A stretch of 64,000 nucleotides of DNA from contig JAACJG010000006.1 in assembly GCA_009917695.1 (NCBI GenBank), forward strand, positions 124,001 through 188,000, given 5' to 3'. Below the pieces are notes generated by a model. That model ran no database searches and was not told the origin of the DNA. It saw nothing but the letters and a program-made list of their open reading frames with translations. The translations under genes were made by a program, and so were the position numbers. This DNA comes from Candidatus Rifleibacterium amylolyticum. GTDB taxonomy: Bacteria > Muiribacteriota > Ozemobacteria > Ozemobacterales > Ozemobacteraceae. Within the stretch, counting starts at the first letter, position 1; every line of letters starts with the position of its first letter. Positions 19,029 through 27,853 of the stretch are shown one piece after another.

Positions 19029-20264
19029 TCACCAGAACAGAATCAGCATTACCATCACAACCAGACAAAGTCCCATGAAAATTACCGGGTTGCGCAGCCA
19101 GTGAGCTTCTTCTGCGCCCTGCCACACTTCGGCACGATTGCCTTCCTGATCATGATTCGGTTTGAGCAGGCGCAGGTGCGGCCGCTTCGATTTACGCGAC
19201 GAAACCGGGTCAACTTCATTGGCACCTTCAGCTGGAATGTCTTTGCCAGAGTTGTCGACAACCAACGCCAGGTTGCCCTCGATCGCGGGTTGGGCAAAGC
19301 CAGCCACAATTTCACTTTCGGCCTGATCGTAACCTTGGAGCTGAGCTTGAGCAGCGGTCATTACCCGTGGCGACGATTTTTCAATGCTGGCAGGCATATT
19401 CATATTAACATTCGACATGCGGCCGTTGAGAGCATCGACTACCTGAGAAGCCATCGAAAGCTGGCGGGACTTGCTGCGAATACTGTTGCTGCGGGCTATA
19501 CCTGAGAGATCGGCCAGCGCTTTGAGAAATTCTTCGTGGCTGTTGAAGCGCGCCTTCATATCACGGGTCAAGGTCTGGCGCACAAAATCTACAACCCTGG
19601 TCAGTTGCTCTGGCGCAAGATCGGCATGCCTGATGCGCAGGCGCTGTTCAAGCTTCATGTCCCACAGCTCGTTAACGCCACCACGACGCCGAATCAGCGA
19701 TTCTCCAGTCAGCATTTCATAAAAGGTGCCCCCGAGAAAAAACAGGTCAGAGTGAATACCCGAGGTGGTCGAACGCTGACTGCGGCTGGCAAGCTTAAGA
19801 CGCGGATGAGTGAATGACAGCACCGTGATCTTGCCATCTTTACCGCGCAACACGTTAGACAGCTTGATTGTCCGGCATTCAATATTCTGATCGGCGGCAT
19901 GCTGCAGAACCGTAGCAAGATCCTGAATTATCCGGCAGCATTCAGCAAAATTGAGAGCTTCATTTCTGATGATGTTGTAGAGGTCGTCACCTCTGACCAG
20001 CTGCGAAACGACATAGGGCTGGTCGCCATACATGTCCACATCGAGCACTTCGGCGATCAGCGGGTGTGAAAGGCTGGCGAAAGACCTGATCTCATCGCTG
20101 AATCCCTTGACGCGCTCTGTATTGCAGGCCATTTCCTCTTTTAAAATCTTCATTACCACGGTTGTGCCGGTTTCCAGCTCGGTTGCGGTAAAGATTTCGT
20201 ACATGTGACTTTCAGAGAAAGCAGCTTCTACTCTGTACTTTCCGTTAATTACTTCTCCGATCAT
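19029..20264 (-). CDS. Ser/Thr protein-kinase-like protein, probable pseudokinase with C-terminal membrane anchor
   Basis: The 411-residue protein has the kinase fold over about residues 8-270. It keeps the VAIK lysine ('VVMKIL'), the alpha-C region ('FSDEIRSFASLSHP') and the late motif 'SDLFFLGGTFYEMLTGE'. The catalytic motifs are changed. The HRD position reads 'CRTIKLSN', with Thr132 in place of the catalytic Asp. The DFG position reads Ser150-Phe-Thr. The Gly-rich loop lacks glycines. A charged linker leads to one C-terminal helix ('FMGLCLVVMVMLILFW') with almost nothing after it, so it is a tail-anchored cytoplasmic protein. It most likely binds partners or nucleotide without phosphorylating. 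It lies 25 bases after a PASTA gene and 4 bases before rpe. Confidence 0.85.
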   Translation of the reverse strand: MIGEVINGKYRVEAAFSESHMYEIFTATELETGTTVVMKILKEEMACNTERVKGFSDEIRSFASLSHPLIAEVLDVDMYGDQPYVVSQLVRGDDLYNIIRNEALNFAECCRIIQDLATVLQHAADQNIECRTIKLSNVLRGKDGKITVLSFTHPRLKLASRSQRSTTSGIHSDLFFLGGTFYEMLTGESLIRRRGGVNELWDMKLEQRLRIRHADLAPEQLTRVVDFVRQTLTRDMKARFNSHEEFLKALADLSGIARSNSIRSKSRQLSMASQVVDALNGRMSNVNMNMPASIEKSSPRVMTAAQAQLQGYDQAESEIVAGFAQPAIEGNLALVVDNSGKDIPAEGANEVDPVSSRKSKRPHLRLLKPNHDQEGNRAEVWQGAEEAHWLRNPVIFMGLCLVVMVMLILFW

Positions 20265-20289
20265 TTCTGCCTCCTGAATGACTTGCCAG

Positions 20290-21447
20290 TTATGGCTCGA
20301 CTCTTCTTTCTTCGATAGGAACGTCGTTTATATATATCTGTACTTTACTATTCGGCACGAGAGGCACCTTAACCTTAACAAGTTCGAGCGGTTTGTGCGC
20401 CCCGGCATAAATCTGCTGCCGGCCGGTATCGGTAATATGAATGAACTTGACCTCTTTCGGCATGAAGCCGTCGGGCATGACAAAGCTCAACTCGCGCTCG
20501 GCGGCGCTCTGAATGACGCGCGGCGGGGTCACCGGCTGGGGCACTGTCACATTTTCACCGGCGATGAGAATCTTGGGCGGTTCGACCACCTGATTCTGGG
20601 AAGGGGCCGGCGTCGGCTTGTTGACGATCGGTTGCGCGACTGCGCCGGCATAGACTTCGAAGCGCCTGAGATCTTCAGCACCGGCCGTACCAGGGTCATC
20701 ACCCGAAGAAACCAGAAAACTGATGACATCGCCCTTGCGTACTGTCGTATAAGGCGCTGGACTGGTCGAGATAATCTGAAATTTCGGGCGGTTGGCGTCA
20801 GGCTTGGAAAAAATTCGCCCGAAGTTGAAACCCCATGCCTTCAGCCGGTTTTTACCCTCATCCAGGGATATTCCGACCAGACTGGGCAGAGGATATGATT
20901 CAGGCCGGCGCCCAAGACTGATCAACAGATCAACATCTTTGTTGACGCCATACTCTTCTGATGGCAGTGGCGACTGGCCGACAATGCGGTCTGGCGCGAT
21001 CTTATCTGAAAAGACGTAAGCGCGATCGCCAATCGAAAGCTGCGAATTCATCAGCGCCATATCGACTTCGCGCATGTTTGCACCTACCAGATCTGGCACA
21101 TTTACCTTCTGCAGGCCCAGTGAAATGGAAAGAAGCACTTTCTTGCCGGGTTTAACCACGGTACCAGGTTCAGGAAACTGAGCTATTACATGATCTTTTG
21201 GCTGGCGGTCATCGTATTTCTCGTCGCGACGAACTATTTCTACGCCTTCCGGCTGGCTCTTATAGATTTCAGCGATGTGACGGCCACGAAAATCTGGCAC
21301 GATTACGGTGCCGCCGCGATTGAAGAAATCGTTGAGTTTCTGGTAAGCGAAGAAAATACCGGCAACTACAACAATTACCAGAATCAGAATTAGTATCGTC
21401 ATCTTCAACAGAATTGAAATACAGGATTCGCCGCTTTTCTTAGACAT
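20290..21447 (-). CDS. membrane-anchored PASTA-domain protein
   Basis: The 385-residue protein has a short cytoplasmic tail, one membrane helix (about residues 14-36) and an extracytoplasmic part with three PASTA modules: 'VIVPDFRGRHIAEI', 'VNVPDLVGANMREVDMAL' and 'YPLPSLVGISLDEGKNRL', each ending in a 'V.KG..V.L.VS.G' strand. PASTA domains of PrkC/PknB kinases bind peptidoglycan fragments. A Pro-rich C-terminal region follows, and no kinase domain is present. The ATG at 21447, with AGGAA upstream, is preferred over the in-frame GTG further up. It overlaps the rlmN end by 8 bases. The kinase-like half of a PrkC-type receptor is encoded by the next gene, so the pair may form a split receptor. 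Confidence 0.88.
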   Translation of the reverse strand: MSKKSGESCISILLKMTILILILVIVVVAGIFFAYQKLNDFFNRGGTVIVPDFRGRHIAEIYKSQPEGVEIVRRDEKYDDRQPKDHVIAQFPEPGTVVKPGKKVLLSISLGLQKVNVPDLVGANMREVDMALMNSQLSIGDRAYVFSDKIAPDRIVGQSPLPSEEYGVNKDVDLLISLGRRPESYPLPSLVGISLDEGKNRLKAWGFNFGRIFSKPDANRPKFQIISTSPAPYTTVRKGDVISFLVSSGDDPGTAGAEDLRRFEVYAGAVAQPIVNKPTPAPSQNQVVEPPKILIAGENVTVPQPVTPPRVIQSAAERELSFVMPDGFMPKEVKFIHITDTGRQQIYAGAHKPLELVKVKVPLVPNSKVQIYINDVPIEERRVEP

Positions 21448-22468
21448 TTTCTTTTCCTGCCAGCTGTCCGCAGGCCGCAAGTATCTCCTGCCCGCGGGAT
21501 TTTCGAACTGTTACCGCAATGCCGGCCTTTTTAAGAACGCGCCGAAACTCTTTTTCGTTCTGCGCCGAAGCCGGCTGATACTTAGCTCCGGGAAAGTGAT
21601 TGAATCGAACTATATTTACATGCACGATCAGCCCTTCGCAAAAATTTACCAGGTTGAGAGCATCGTTATACTGATCGTTGATGTTGTGCAGAAGAACCAT
21701 TTCGAGAGTTACGCGCCGACCGGTACGGTCACAGTAGGTGCCAATTGCCTCTTTCAGCCGTCCGAGCGGATAGCGCTTGTTGATGGGAACCAGCGTATTG
21801 CGACCGTTGTCGTCGGCGACATGCAGGGATACCGCGAGATTAACTTCGCCGGGCCGGTCAATGAGCTCCATGATGCCCTCGATAACGCCAGAAGTGGAAA
21901 TGGTGATACGGCGGGTTGCCATAGCCAGCCCCTGCGGATCAGTCAGCATGTCGATTGCCTCAAACAGGGCGCGGCGATTGTAAAAGGGCTCGCCCATTCC
22001 CATAAATACGATATTTGTCGGCTTAACACCAGTGCGTTTAACCAGCACCATTACCTGCAGAAGAATCTCTTCGGCGGTCAGATTGCGGGTGAACCCTGAT
22101 TCGCCGGTGCGGCAGAAGAGGCATCCAACCGGACATCCGACCTGAGTCGATAGGCAGAAAGTCATAGAATCTTCATCAGGGATCGCGACTGCTTCGATCA
22201 AAGCTTCGTCAGACAGCTTGAGCACGACCTTACAGGTGCCATCGCTGTCTTTGAGAAAACGATGAACTGGCGGCAGAATCCTGGGAAACGCCTCCTTGAG
22301 CATGGCGCGGTCGGCAACAGAAATATTCGTCATTTCGTCGAACGAAAAAACGAACTTTCTGAAAATCCAGTCATGAATCTGACCGGCCCTGAACGCAGGC
22401 ATTCCAGCCTCAGCCAGCACTTTTTTAAGTTCCGATAAACCACAGGCAAACAAGGATTTTGCAGTCAT
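21440..22468 (-). CDS. rlmN: dual-specificity rRNA/tRNA adenine C2 methyltransferase RlmN
   Basis: RlmN is a radical-SAM enzyme that methylates C2 of A2503 in 23S rRNA and A37 in some tRNAs. The 342-residue protein has the radical SAM cluster motif 'CPVGCLFCRTGESGF' (CxxxCxxC), 'GMGEPFYNRRALFEA', 'TISTSGV' and 'LAVSLHVADDNGRNTLVPI', all typical of the family. The ATG at 22468 has AAGGGG at good spacing and is preferred over the upstream in-frame start. It is the first gene of a tight minus-strand operon with the PASTA and kinase-like genes and rpe. Confidence 0.95.
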   Translation of the reverse strand: MTAKSLFACGLSELKKVLAEAGMPAFRAGQIHDWIFRKFVFSFDEMTNISVADRAMLKEAFPRILPPVHRFLKDSDGTCKVVLKLSDEALIEAVAIPDEDSMTFCLSTQVGCPVGCLFCRTGESGFTRNLTAEEILLQVMVLVKRTGVKPTNIVFMGMGEPFYNRRALFEAIDMLTDPQGLAMATRRITISTSGVIEGIMELIDRPGEVNLAVSLHVADDNGRNTLVPINKRYPLGRLKEAIGTYCDRTGRRVTLEMVLLHNINDQYNDALNLVNFCEGLIVHVNIVRFNHFPGAKYQPASAQNEKEFRRVLKKAGIAVTVRKSRGQEILAACGQLAGKENV

Positions 22469-22596
22469 TTTTTTCCCCTTCTGACAATACATCGGCAGCC
22501 TTCTGCAAAGATCTGAACAATCTTTGCATGTCTCAGCAATTCTCGATCAGAATCGTCATTACGAAAAGCTCGTCAACATCAAATCTGGGTGTTATC

Positions 22597-22671
22597 TGTC
22601 ATTGCGACTGCGAGGCGCAGCCGAAGCAGGAAGCAATCTCACAGACAGAAAGATTAGCTCAGAGCTGGCTT
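22597..22671. repeat. partial copy of the TGTCATTGCGA intergenic element
   Basis: It begins TGTCATTGCGACTGCGAGG and includes ATTAGCTCAGAGCTGGCTT (22653-22671), a 19-base string found identically at 38879-38897. The right-hand inverted end is not evident. The rest of the 299-base gap between rlmN and the chemoreceptor gene shows nothing else I can support. Confidence 0.6.
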
Positions 22672-22767
22672 TACAATTCACTGAAAATTGCTGGCTCAAC
22701 CTGCAAATAATCTGCGACGATCGGCGCAATTTGCGGATAACTTGAATTAGCTTCGATCAGCTCAGTG

Positions 22768-24309
22768 TCAGCTGTTGAGGTTGAACTTGTCGAGCATGTC
22801 GCCCATGAGCTGAACCAGAGTCAAAAGTTCTTTGGTTATGCTCATATACTGCCTGATATGCGACAACTGTTCGTTAACTGCCGAAGCGACACGGCGCGTG
22901 CCTTCTGAAGTGATCTTGGTCGCGCCGCTGATGCTTTCTATGCTGCCGCGCAGCGAGTCGATGTTCTGTGACTGCTCGGTCGATGCGGTACTTATATCCT
23001 GAATCATCTTGTTGACGTTGAGAACCGAGCTGACGATCTTGTCGAGGTTGTTACCGGCCACGTTGGCGATATTAACGCCATCGATAACCTTCGAAGCGCC
23101 GCGATTGATGGTTTCGACCGCTTTACCGGTCTTGAGCAACATTTCCTTGATCTTTTTGCCGATGTCTTCTGCCGCTTCACCAGATTCTTCAGCGAGTTTG
23201 CGCACTTCACCGGCAACAACCGTGAAACCCTGGCCGTGTTCCCCGGCGCGGGCCGCTTCAATGGCGGCATTTAGAGCCAGCAGGTTGGTCTGGTGCGCGA
23301 TGTTGGTGATGGTGTTGACGATTTCGCCGATCTGTTTACCGGCTGAGTTAAGATTCTCGATAACGTCTTCGAGACCGAGAACTTCGTCTTTGATCTGTTC
23401 CATGGTGTCGATGGTCTCGCTCACCGCGTTCTTACCCTCACCCGCAATCGCAGCAGTCTCGGCGCTGTCGGTGGCCGCCTGATGCGAACGACTGGCGATG
23501 GTCTGCGCCGAGCCCGAGACTTCCTGAATATGAGCTGTGGTTGAATCGAGCGTATTGGCGATATAGTTCGAACTGCGTGAGATTTCCTGGACATCGGTAA
23601 AGAACTGGCGCACGTTTTCATCAGAAAAAACCGGCATCGCGGTTAAGGGTTCGAGTTTGCGGTTCAGTTCCTGCGCAATGGAATAGGATTCCTGTAGAAT
23701 CGTTCGCGCCGTCACCAGAAAGGTATCGAAGTGAATGGCCGCTTCGAGCATGTCAACCTGGCTGGTATCTGAGCTTTCGTTTTGAAAGACCTTGAGGCGT
23801 TCGACAACATCTTTGATCGGCGCCGAAACCTTGTTCATGAAAAACCAGAACAGCACCAGCGACACACCGCCAAAAATCAGCGAACCCGTATAAAACATCT
23901 GAGCGGCTGTTTCGAGGTCGCGCAGGCCATTATCAAGATTTTCGAGATCGGCGAACCTGCTCTCGAGATACTCTGACAAAATGCCGGCCTCAAATGCTGC
24001 AATTTCGACACGGCTGGAGGCCTCATCGAGGAGTCGCTTTTTTTCAGCTTCGAGTTGTTCAGTGGTCAGCTGCGGTTCACCTTCTGGGGCCTGAAACTCA
24101 GAAAGCTCCATCTTTTGAATATCTTCAAGCACAGGAATATCGCCAGCGCTTTTCAGTTGCAAAGCGACATTACGAGTTCCGGTTATGACCGTTCGCGCTT
24201 TCATGGCGCCCTGAGCGCGTTGAAAAATATAGTTCGCCGCCAGAACCGGTATGAGAACCATAACCAGCATCAGAGCGGTAAACTTGACCTGCAGTGTGAT
24301 TTTTTTCAT
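22768..24309 (-). CDS. methyl-accepting chemotaxis protein
   Basis: The 513-residue chemoreceptor has two membrane helices (about residues 8-30 and 137-160) that enclose a small helical sensor region of about 100 residues. A short HAMP-like segment follows, then a long cytoplasmic coiled coil with the conserved hairpin tip ('NLLALNAAIEAARAGEHGQGF', residues abbreviated here from the full motif, and 'AGEVRKLAEESGEAAEDI'). Methyl-accepting receptors control a CheA kinase through CheW. No che genes are present in this window, so its partners are elsewhere. It may act on pilus motility or on another output. The HAMP region is weak and may be degenerate. The second Met of 'MLMKK' is preferred as start. 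Confidence 0.92.
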   Translation of the reverse strand: MKKITLQVKFTALMLVMVLIPVLAANYIFQRAQGAMKARTVITGTRNVALQLKSAGDIPVLEDIQKMELSEFQAPEGEPQLTTEQLEAEKKRLLDEASSRVEIAAFEAGILSEYLESRFADLENLDNGLRDLETAAQMFYTGSLIFGGVSLVLFWFFMNKVSAPIKDVVERLKVFQNESSDTSQVDMLEAAIHFDTFLVTARTILQESYSIAQELNRKLEPLTAMPVFSDENVRQFFTDVQEISRSSNYIANTLDSTTAHIQEVSGSAQTIASRSHQAATDSAETAAIAGEGKNAVSETIDTMEQIKDEVLGLEDVIENLNSAGKQIGEIVNTITNIAHQTNLLALNAAIEAARAGEHGQGFTVVAGEVRKLAEESGEAAEDIGKKIKEMLLKTGKAVETINRGASKVIDGVNIANVAGNNLDKIVSSVLNVNKMIQDISTASTEQSQNIDSLRGSIESISGATKITSEGTRRVASAVNEQLSHIRQYMSITKELLTLVQLMGDMLDKFNLNS

Positions 24310-24447
24310 AAGCATCTACCCTATAATCGGGCTGCCACATTGTAACATAGAGCAAAAAATTTATCAGCAGATATTTAGCCAATACCGGTAACCCTGATAT
24401 TTGCAGAAAAAGCCGATATAAGAGCAAAGACCGGCTCTATTGTACAC

Positions 24448-24476
24448 TTGACTATGTAATCTAAACAATCTACACT
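24448..24476 (+). promoter_or_regulatory. sigma-70-type promoter before the histidine kinase at 24535
   Basis: TTGACT (24448-24453), a 17-base spacer and TACACT (24471-24476) lie 58 bases before the chosen start codon. Confidence 0.5.
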
Positions 24477-24534
24477 GACAACGAGATGATGAGGATTTCT
24501 ACAGATTGATCAGAAGCTGATATTGGCAGACACA

Positions 24535-25683
24535 ATGAGCAATGATGCAGCCAGAATAAACACCGGAACATTAGCAGACCAGCCTGAAGCTGGTCTGCCA
24601 CTGAATCTTCACCATCGAGCAATTTTCATAGTAGGGTCTTATGCTGTCCTGGCCGGCCTATATATTACTCTATCAGACCACCTGCTCGGCCTGCTGATCA
24701 AAGACAAAAATATGATCGTAACCCTCAGCGTATACAAAGGCTATGCTTTTATTGCCGTCACCGCCACACTGCTTTATCTGATGCTCGACAGCACATTCAA
24801 ATTGATCAGAACAACCTTTTCTGAGCTCGAAAAGAAGGAAGCCGAACGCAGACAGGCAGAACGACTATTGCGCGAGGCGAATGAAAGCCTAGAAAAGACG
24901 GTCGAGATGCGCACTCATGCGCTTCAAGACGCTCTTGAAGAGGCGAGATCGGCTGACCGCCTCAAATCAGCCTTTCTTGCCACCATGTCGCATGAACTGC
25001 GCACGCCGCTCAATTCTATTATCGGTTTCACCGGTATTCTGCGGCAGAACCTCGCCGGGCCTTTAAACGATGAACAGCAGAAACAGCTGGCGATGATCAG
25101 CAAAAGCGCAAATCACCTGCTCTCTTTGATCAACGACGTTCTCGACCTTTCCAAAATAGAAGCACGACAGCTACAGTTGAGCATAGAACCATTCGATCTC
25201 AAAACTTCAATAGAAAAGGTAGTCAAAACTTTTTCGCCAATGCTTGCCGAAAAGCAGCTTGAACTTGCAGTTAAGCTTTCACTCGGGTCTGGCATGATAG
25301 TAAGCGACCAGAGAAGAATTGAACAGATCATGATGAATCTGCTGTCCAATGCCGTAAAATTTACCGAAAAAGGCAAGGTTACCTTGTCTGCAACCCGGAA
25401 AGATGACCGGATAATTGTAGAAATCAGCGATACCGGCATAGGCATCAGGAAAGAAGACATAGATACGTTGTTCAAACCCTTCTCTCAGATAGAAAACCAG
25501 CTCAGCCGCCGTTTCGATGGAACAGGACTGGGGCTTTCCATCTGTAAGCGCCTTATCGATCTGCTTAAAGGCAAAATCTGGGTCGAAAGCGAATGGAACA
25601 GGGGCAGCTGTTTCGGTTTTGAGCTGCCTGCCAACCAGGACATCAGCAGTATGAAGCCTTCAGACCATTCCAATGATAGCTGA
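24535..25683 (+). CDS. membrane sensor histidine kinase
   Basis: The 382-residue kinase has two N-terminal membrane helices (about residues 26-48 and 58-82) joined by a very short loop, a coiled coil, HisKA with phosphoacceptor His in 'TMSHELRTPLNSIIGF', and a complete HATPase domain with N-box 'MNLLSNAVKFTEKG', G1 'DTGIGI' and G2 'FDGTGLGLSICKRL'. There is no receiver domain, unlike most kinases that follow. The membrane pair resembles the N-terminus of many deltaproteobacterial PAS kinases and probably senses something within the membrane. The ATG at 24535 and an in-frame TTG at 24523 are both possible starts. No cognate regulator is adjacent. Confidence 0.92.
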   Translation: MSNDAARINTGTLADQPEAGLPLNLHHRAIFIVGSYAVLAGLYITLSDHLLGLLIKDKNMIVTLSVYKGYAFIAVTATLLYLMLDSTFKLIRTTFSELEKKEAERRQAERLLREANESLEKTVEMRTHALQDALEEARSADRLKSAFLATMSHELRTPLNSIIGFTGILRQNLAGPLNDEQQKQLAMISKSANHLLSLINDVLDLSKIEARQLQLSIEPFDLKTSIEKVVKTFSPMLAEKQLELAVKLSLGSGMIVSDQRRIEQIMMNLLSNAVKFTEKGKVTLSATRKDDRIIVEISDTGIGIRKEDIDTLFKPFSQIENQLSRRFDGTGLGLSICKRLIDLLKGKIWVESEWNRGSCFGFELPANQDISSMKPSDHSNDS

Positions 25684-25703
25684 TGGTTTGGTATGACAGG
25701 CTT

Positions 25704-25721
25704 TCCGGCGATTTCGCCGGA
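25704..25721. other. perfect stem-loop after the histidine kinase gene
   Basis: TCCGGCG / CGCCGGA pair around an ATTT loop, 20 bases after the stop. There is no T-run, so this may be a weak or factor-aided terminator. Confidence 0.4.
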
Positions 25722-25779
25722 TATATGCTAGAATTAGGAAAGAGCGATTCACGATGCAAGCACCACGGACTGTTGAACC

Positions 25780-27402
25780 ATGCGGGCAGAAAGCAAATAC
25801 ATAGATCAGGTTGACGCCGCGATAATGGCGGCTTATGCGGCATCGACCGATGACCGCTCCTATGCCATGCTGGCTGAATCATTGACCAGCTGGGATGAAG
25901 AAGTCTACCCCGACAAGGGCAAAGACGAGGCACGACTGGCTGAAGAACTCTACAAACTCATGACCTTTCTCGAAAAGAAAGGCCTGAAGCGACAATCAGA
26001 CCAGGTATTCCGGGCGATGCTGCTGACTTTTCCAGAACAGCATTTCGCTCAGTCGCCGTCTCAGATCAAGGTCGAAGGAATAGATCTGAGCCTTTTCAAA
26101 AAAATCGACAGCGAAAGCATGAAGCGATTCGAAGACTGTTACCGCATGGCGCTCGCTGATCTGCAGAAACTGGCTCATGAAATCGACATGCGCCAGTTCA
26201 GAGAAGAGTGCGTCGGACTGGCCGGCTCTCTCTTCGCGGCATTTGTAGCCGTAGCTGCCGGTGCTGCCGAAAGTGAGCACAGAGATGTTCCATGGCTGCT
26301 GATGCATCAACTGGCATGGCAGCTCAACAACGTCGACAAATCTTACAATGAGGCTTATGGCATATTGCGCAGCCTGTTGTCACTTAAATCCCCGGCACCA
26401 GGCGAACAGCTGGCTGTCGAACTTGATAACAGCATGAGATTTTTCAAGCGCAATCATTACTGGAACAGGATCGACAAGGCCTCGATGACAGGCGACACGG
26501 CGACCATGGCAATGTACATCGACCGTCTCATGCCCATGGTCACAGCCGGGCACGAAAAAAGCAACCTCGTCATGCTGCGCGCCAAAGCGGTAAAAAAAGA
26601 CAAAGAGTTGCCTTGGGGCTGTCTGCTGCTTCTGACTGCGATTATTCTCGGCGCATTTGCCATCGACCGGCTCGCTGAAGCGTTTAAATTGCAAGGCGTT
26701 GAACAACCTGTAACAACTACGACCACTACATTGCTGCCATCCGATCCAACAGGCACAATCCCGCAAAAATCAGGCGATGAGCTCGCCAGTATAAGCCTGC
26801 AGGTTTTCAACCGCGCTGGCCTCGATGAAAGCAAACCGCCGCCCCAGCCTCTCGGCCGAAAACTTACTCTCAACGAAGTACGCTACGTCATTTTTCAAAA
26901 GCAACGCCTGGAGCATCTTGAAGGCATAGAACTCTCTGAAGCAGAAAAAGAGCTGCTCTACCGACTCTGGGAAGAATGGCACAAGCGCAGCGATAATGCC
27001 GAGTTCGACCAGGAACTAAAAGATCAGGTTGCTTCAGAAGCACAACTGTTGTCTGATTCACTGGCCGGCGATGCAATCGATCAGCTCGATCGCCTGAGCA
27101 AAATTCTCAAGCCCGATGACTGGAAGAAAAATAACGAAACCACTTCTGAAGATGATGATTCTGATGGCGAAAGGACACACCATCAACGCAGCGAAGGCCT
27201 GCTGAACCTGCAAGATCCTGACGACATCCGCAAAACTCTCGAACAACTTGAGAAAAAAGGCTATTACAATGGCCCGCTTGATCTCATGACCTGGAACAGC
27301 GTAGCCAGATCAGCGCTGGCCCGATTCAAAGCGGCAAAAATGCTGCGCACCGACACCCGCTGGGATATCGAAACCCAGCAGGCCCTCTTCTCCGACCCTT
27401 GA
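25780..27402 (+). CDS. uncharacterised single-pass membrane protein with a peptidoglycan-binding-like C-terminus
   Basis: I do not recognise the 540-residue protein as a named family. Residues 1-275 are alpha-helical and cytoplasm-like. A membrane helix follows at about 277-296 ('LPWGCLLLLTAIILGAFA'), then a Thr-rich linker. The rest is charged, with a final segment ('DDIRKTLEQLEKKGYYNGPLD', shortened here, and 'WDIETQQALFSD') that resembles a peptidoglycan-binding (PG_binding_1) fold, expected outside the membrane. Several parts are strongly acidic. It stands alone between a histidine kinase and a structured intergenic region. A role in linking cytoplasmic signalling to the wall is speculation. 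Confidence 0.7.
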   Translation: MRAESKYIDQVDAAIMAAYAASTDDRSYAMLAESLTSWDEEVYPDKGKDEARLAEELYKLMTFLEKKGLKRQSDQVFRAMLLTFPEQHFAQSPSQIKVEGIDLSLFKKIDSESMKRFEDCYRMALADLQKLAHEIDMRQFREECVGLAGSLFAAFVAVAAGAAESEHRDVPWLLMHQLAWQLNNVDKSYNEAYGILRSLLSLKSPAPGEQLAVELDNSMRFFKRNHYWNRIDKASMTGDTATMAMYIDRLMPMVTAGHEKSNLVMLRAKAVKKDKELPWGCLLLLTAIILGAFAIDRLAEAFKLQGVEQPVTTTTTTLLPSDPTGTIPQKSGDELASISLQVFNRAGLDESKPPPQPLGRKLTLNEVRYVIFQKQRLEHLEGIELSEAEKELLYRLWEEWHKRSDNAEFDQELKDQVASEAQLLSDSLAGDAIDQLDRLSKILKPDDWKKNNETTSEDDDSDGERTHHQRSEGLLNLQDPDDIRKTLEQLEKKGYYNGPLDLMTWNSVARSALARFKAAKMLRTDTRWDIETQQALFSDP

Positions 27403-27481
27403 CCATAAATCCATCAGGCATGAAGCTTTAAAGATTCAGTTACGAGTGGAATCATTATTGTGAATGCGCAGACAGGGATCT

Positions 27482-27725
27482 CATAAGCGAAAACTTTTTG
27501 CACAGGGAGGTGCTTATGCAGAGCTGCGAAGGATAGAGCAGCTCTGCCGAGCCAGGCAGTATTGACGCAAAGCCATGGCTATTTACCATAGATTGCGTCT
27601 GGTGAGAGTTGTAGCGTTGAGTCCCTAAAGGGATCCGCATCTCTAACGGCCGAAGCCGTAAAGCTGCCTAACCCTGTAGAAAGCACGGGTAACAAGGCAT
27701 AGCTTGTTGCTATAACTCTACGCAA
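27482..27725 (+). ncRNA. candidate structured RNA with alternative helices
   Basis: The gap 27403-27853 holds no plausible gene but a chain of strong inverted repeats. Hairpins are CATAAGC/GCTTATG (27482-27518), a perfect 10-bp GCAGAGCTGC/GCAGCTCTGC (27518-27547), GACGCAA/TTGCGTC with inner ATGG/CCAT (27564-27599), a GAGA-GCG-TCCC-TAAA-GGGA-CGC-TCTC hairpin (27604-27643), ACGGC-CGAA-GCCGT (27646-27659) and GCCT...AGGC (27666-27698). A long-range helix GAGTTGTAGC (27606-27615) with GCTATAACTC (27709-27718) is extended by TTGCGT (27593-27598) with ACGCAA (27720-27725). TTGCGT can thus pair with either of two ACGCAA copies. Strand is assumed from the downstream gene. The motif GACGCAAAGCC recalls the c-di-GMP-I riboswitch, but the rest does not fit. 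Confidence 0.6.
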
Positions 27726-27777
27726 TATAGGCAATCCCACCTAATAATGAATCTTTACATGAAGATTGAAACATTCC

Positions 27778-27806
27778 TTGGAATGTACACATAAAACCGC
27801 TATAAT
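27778..27806 (+). promoter_or_regulatory. strong sigma-70-type promoter for the signalling operon at 27854
   Basis: TTGGAA (27778-27783), a 17-base spacer and a perfect TATAAT (27801-27806) lie 47 bases before the start codon. They lie downstream of the structured region, so that RNA is not part of a leader transcribed from this promoter. Confidence 0.65.
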
Positions 27807-27853
27807 ACTTTAGGCTTTGAACACCGTAGAGCATCAAATACAGCAGGTAAAAT

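Noticed and set aside
22652-22671. tRNA-like D-arm string (ATTAGCTCAGAGCTGG), also at 38879
   Set aside because: No acceptor stem, anticodon arm or T-arm surrounds either copy. The string is part of the dispersed intergenic repeat.
27541-27600. c-di-GMP-I (GEMM) riboswitch, suggested by GACGCAAAGCC
   Set aside because: The expected preceding GGC-AAA helix with its GNRA hairpin and the following receptor helix do not fit, and the region lies upstream of its gene's promoter. Only the short motif matches, so the class is left open.
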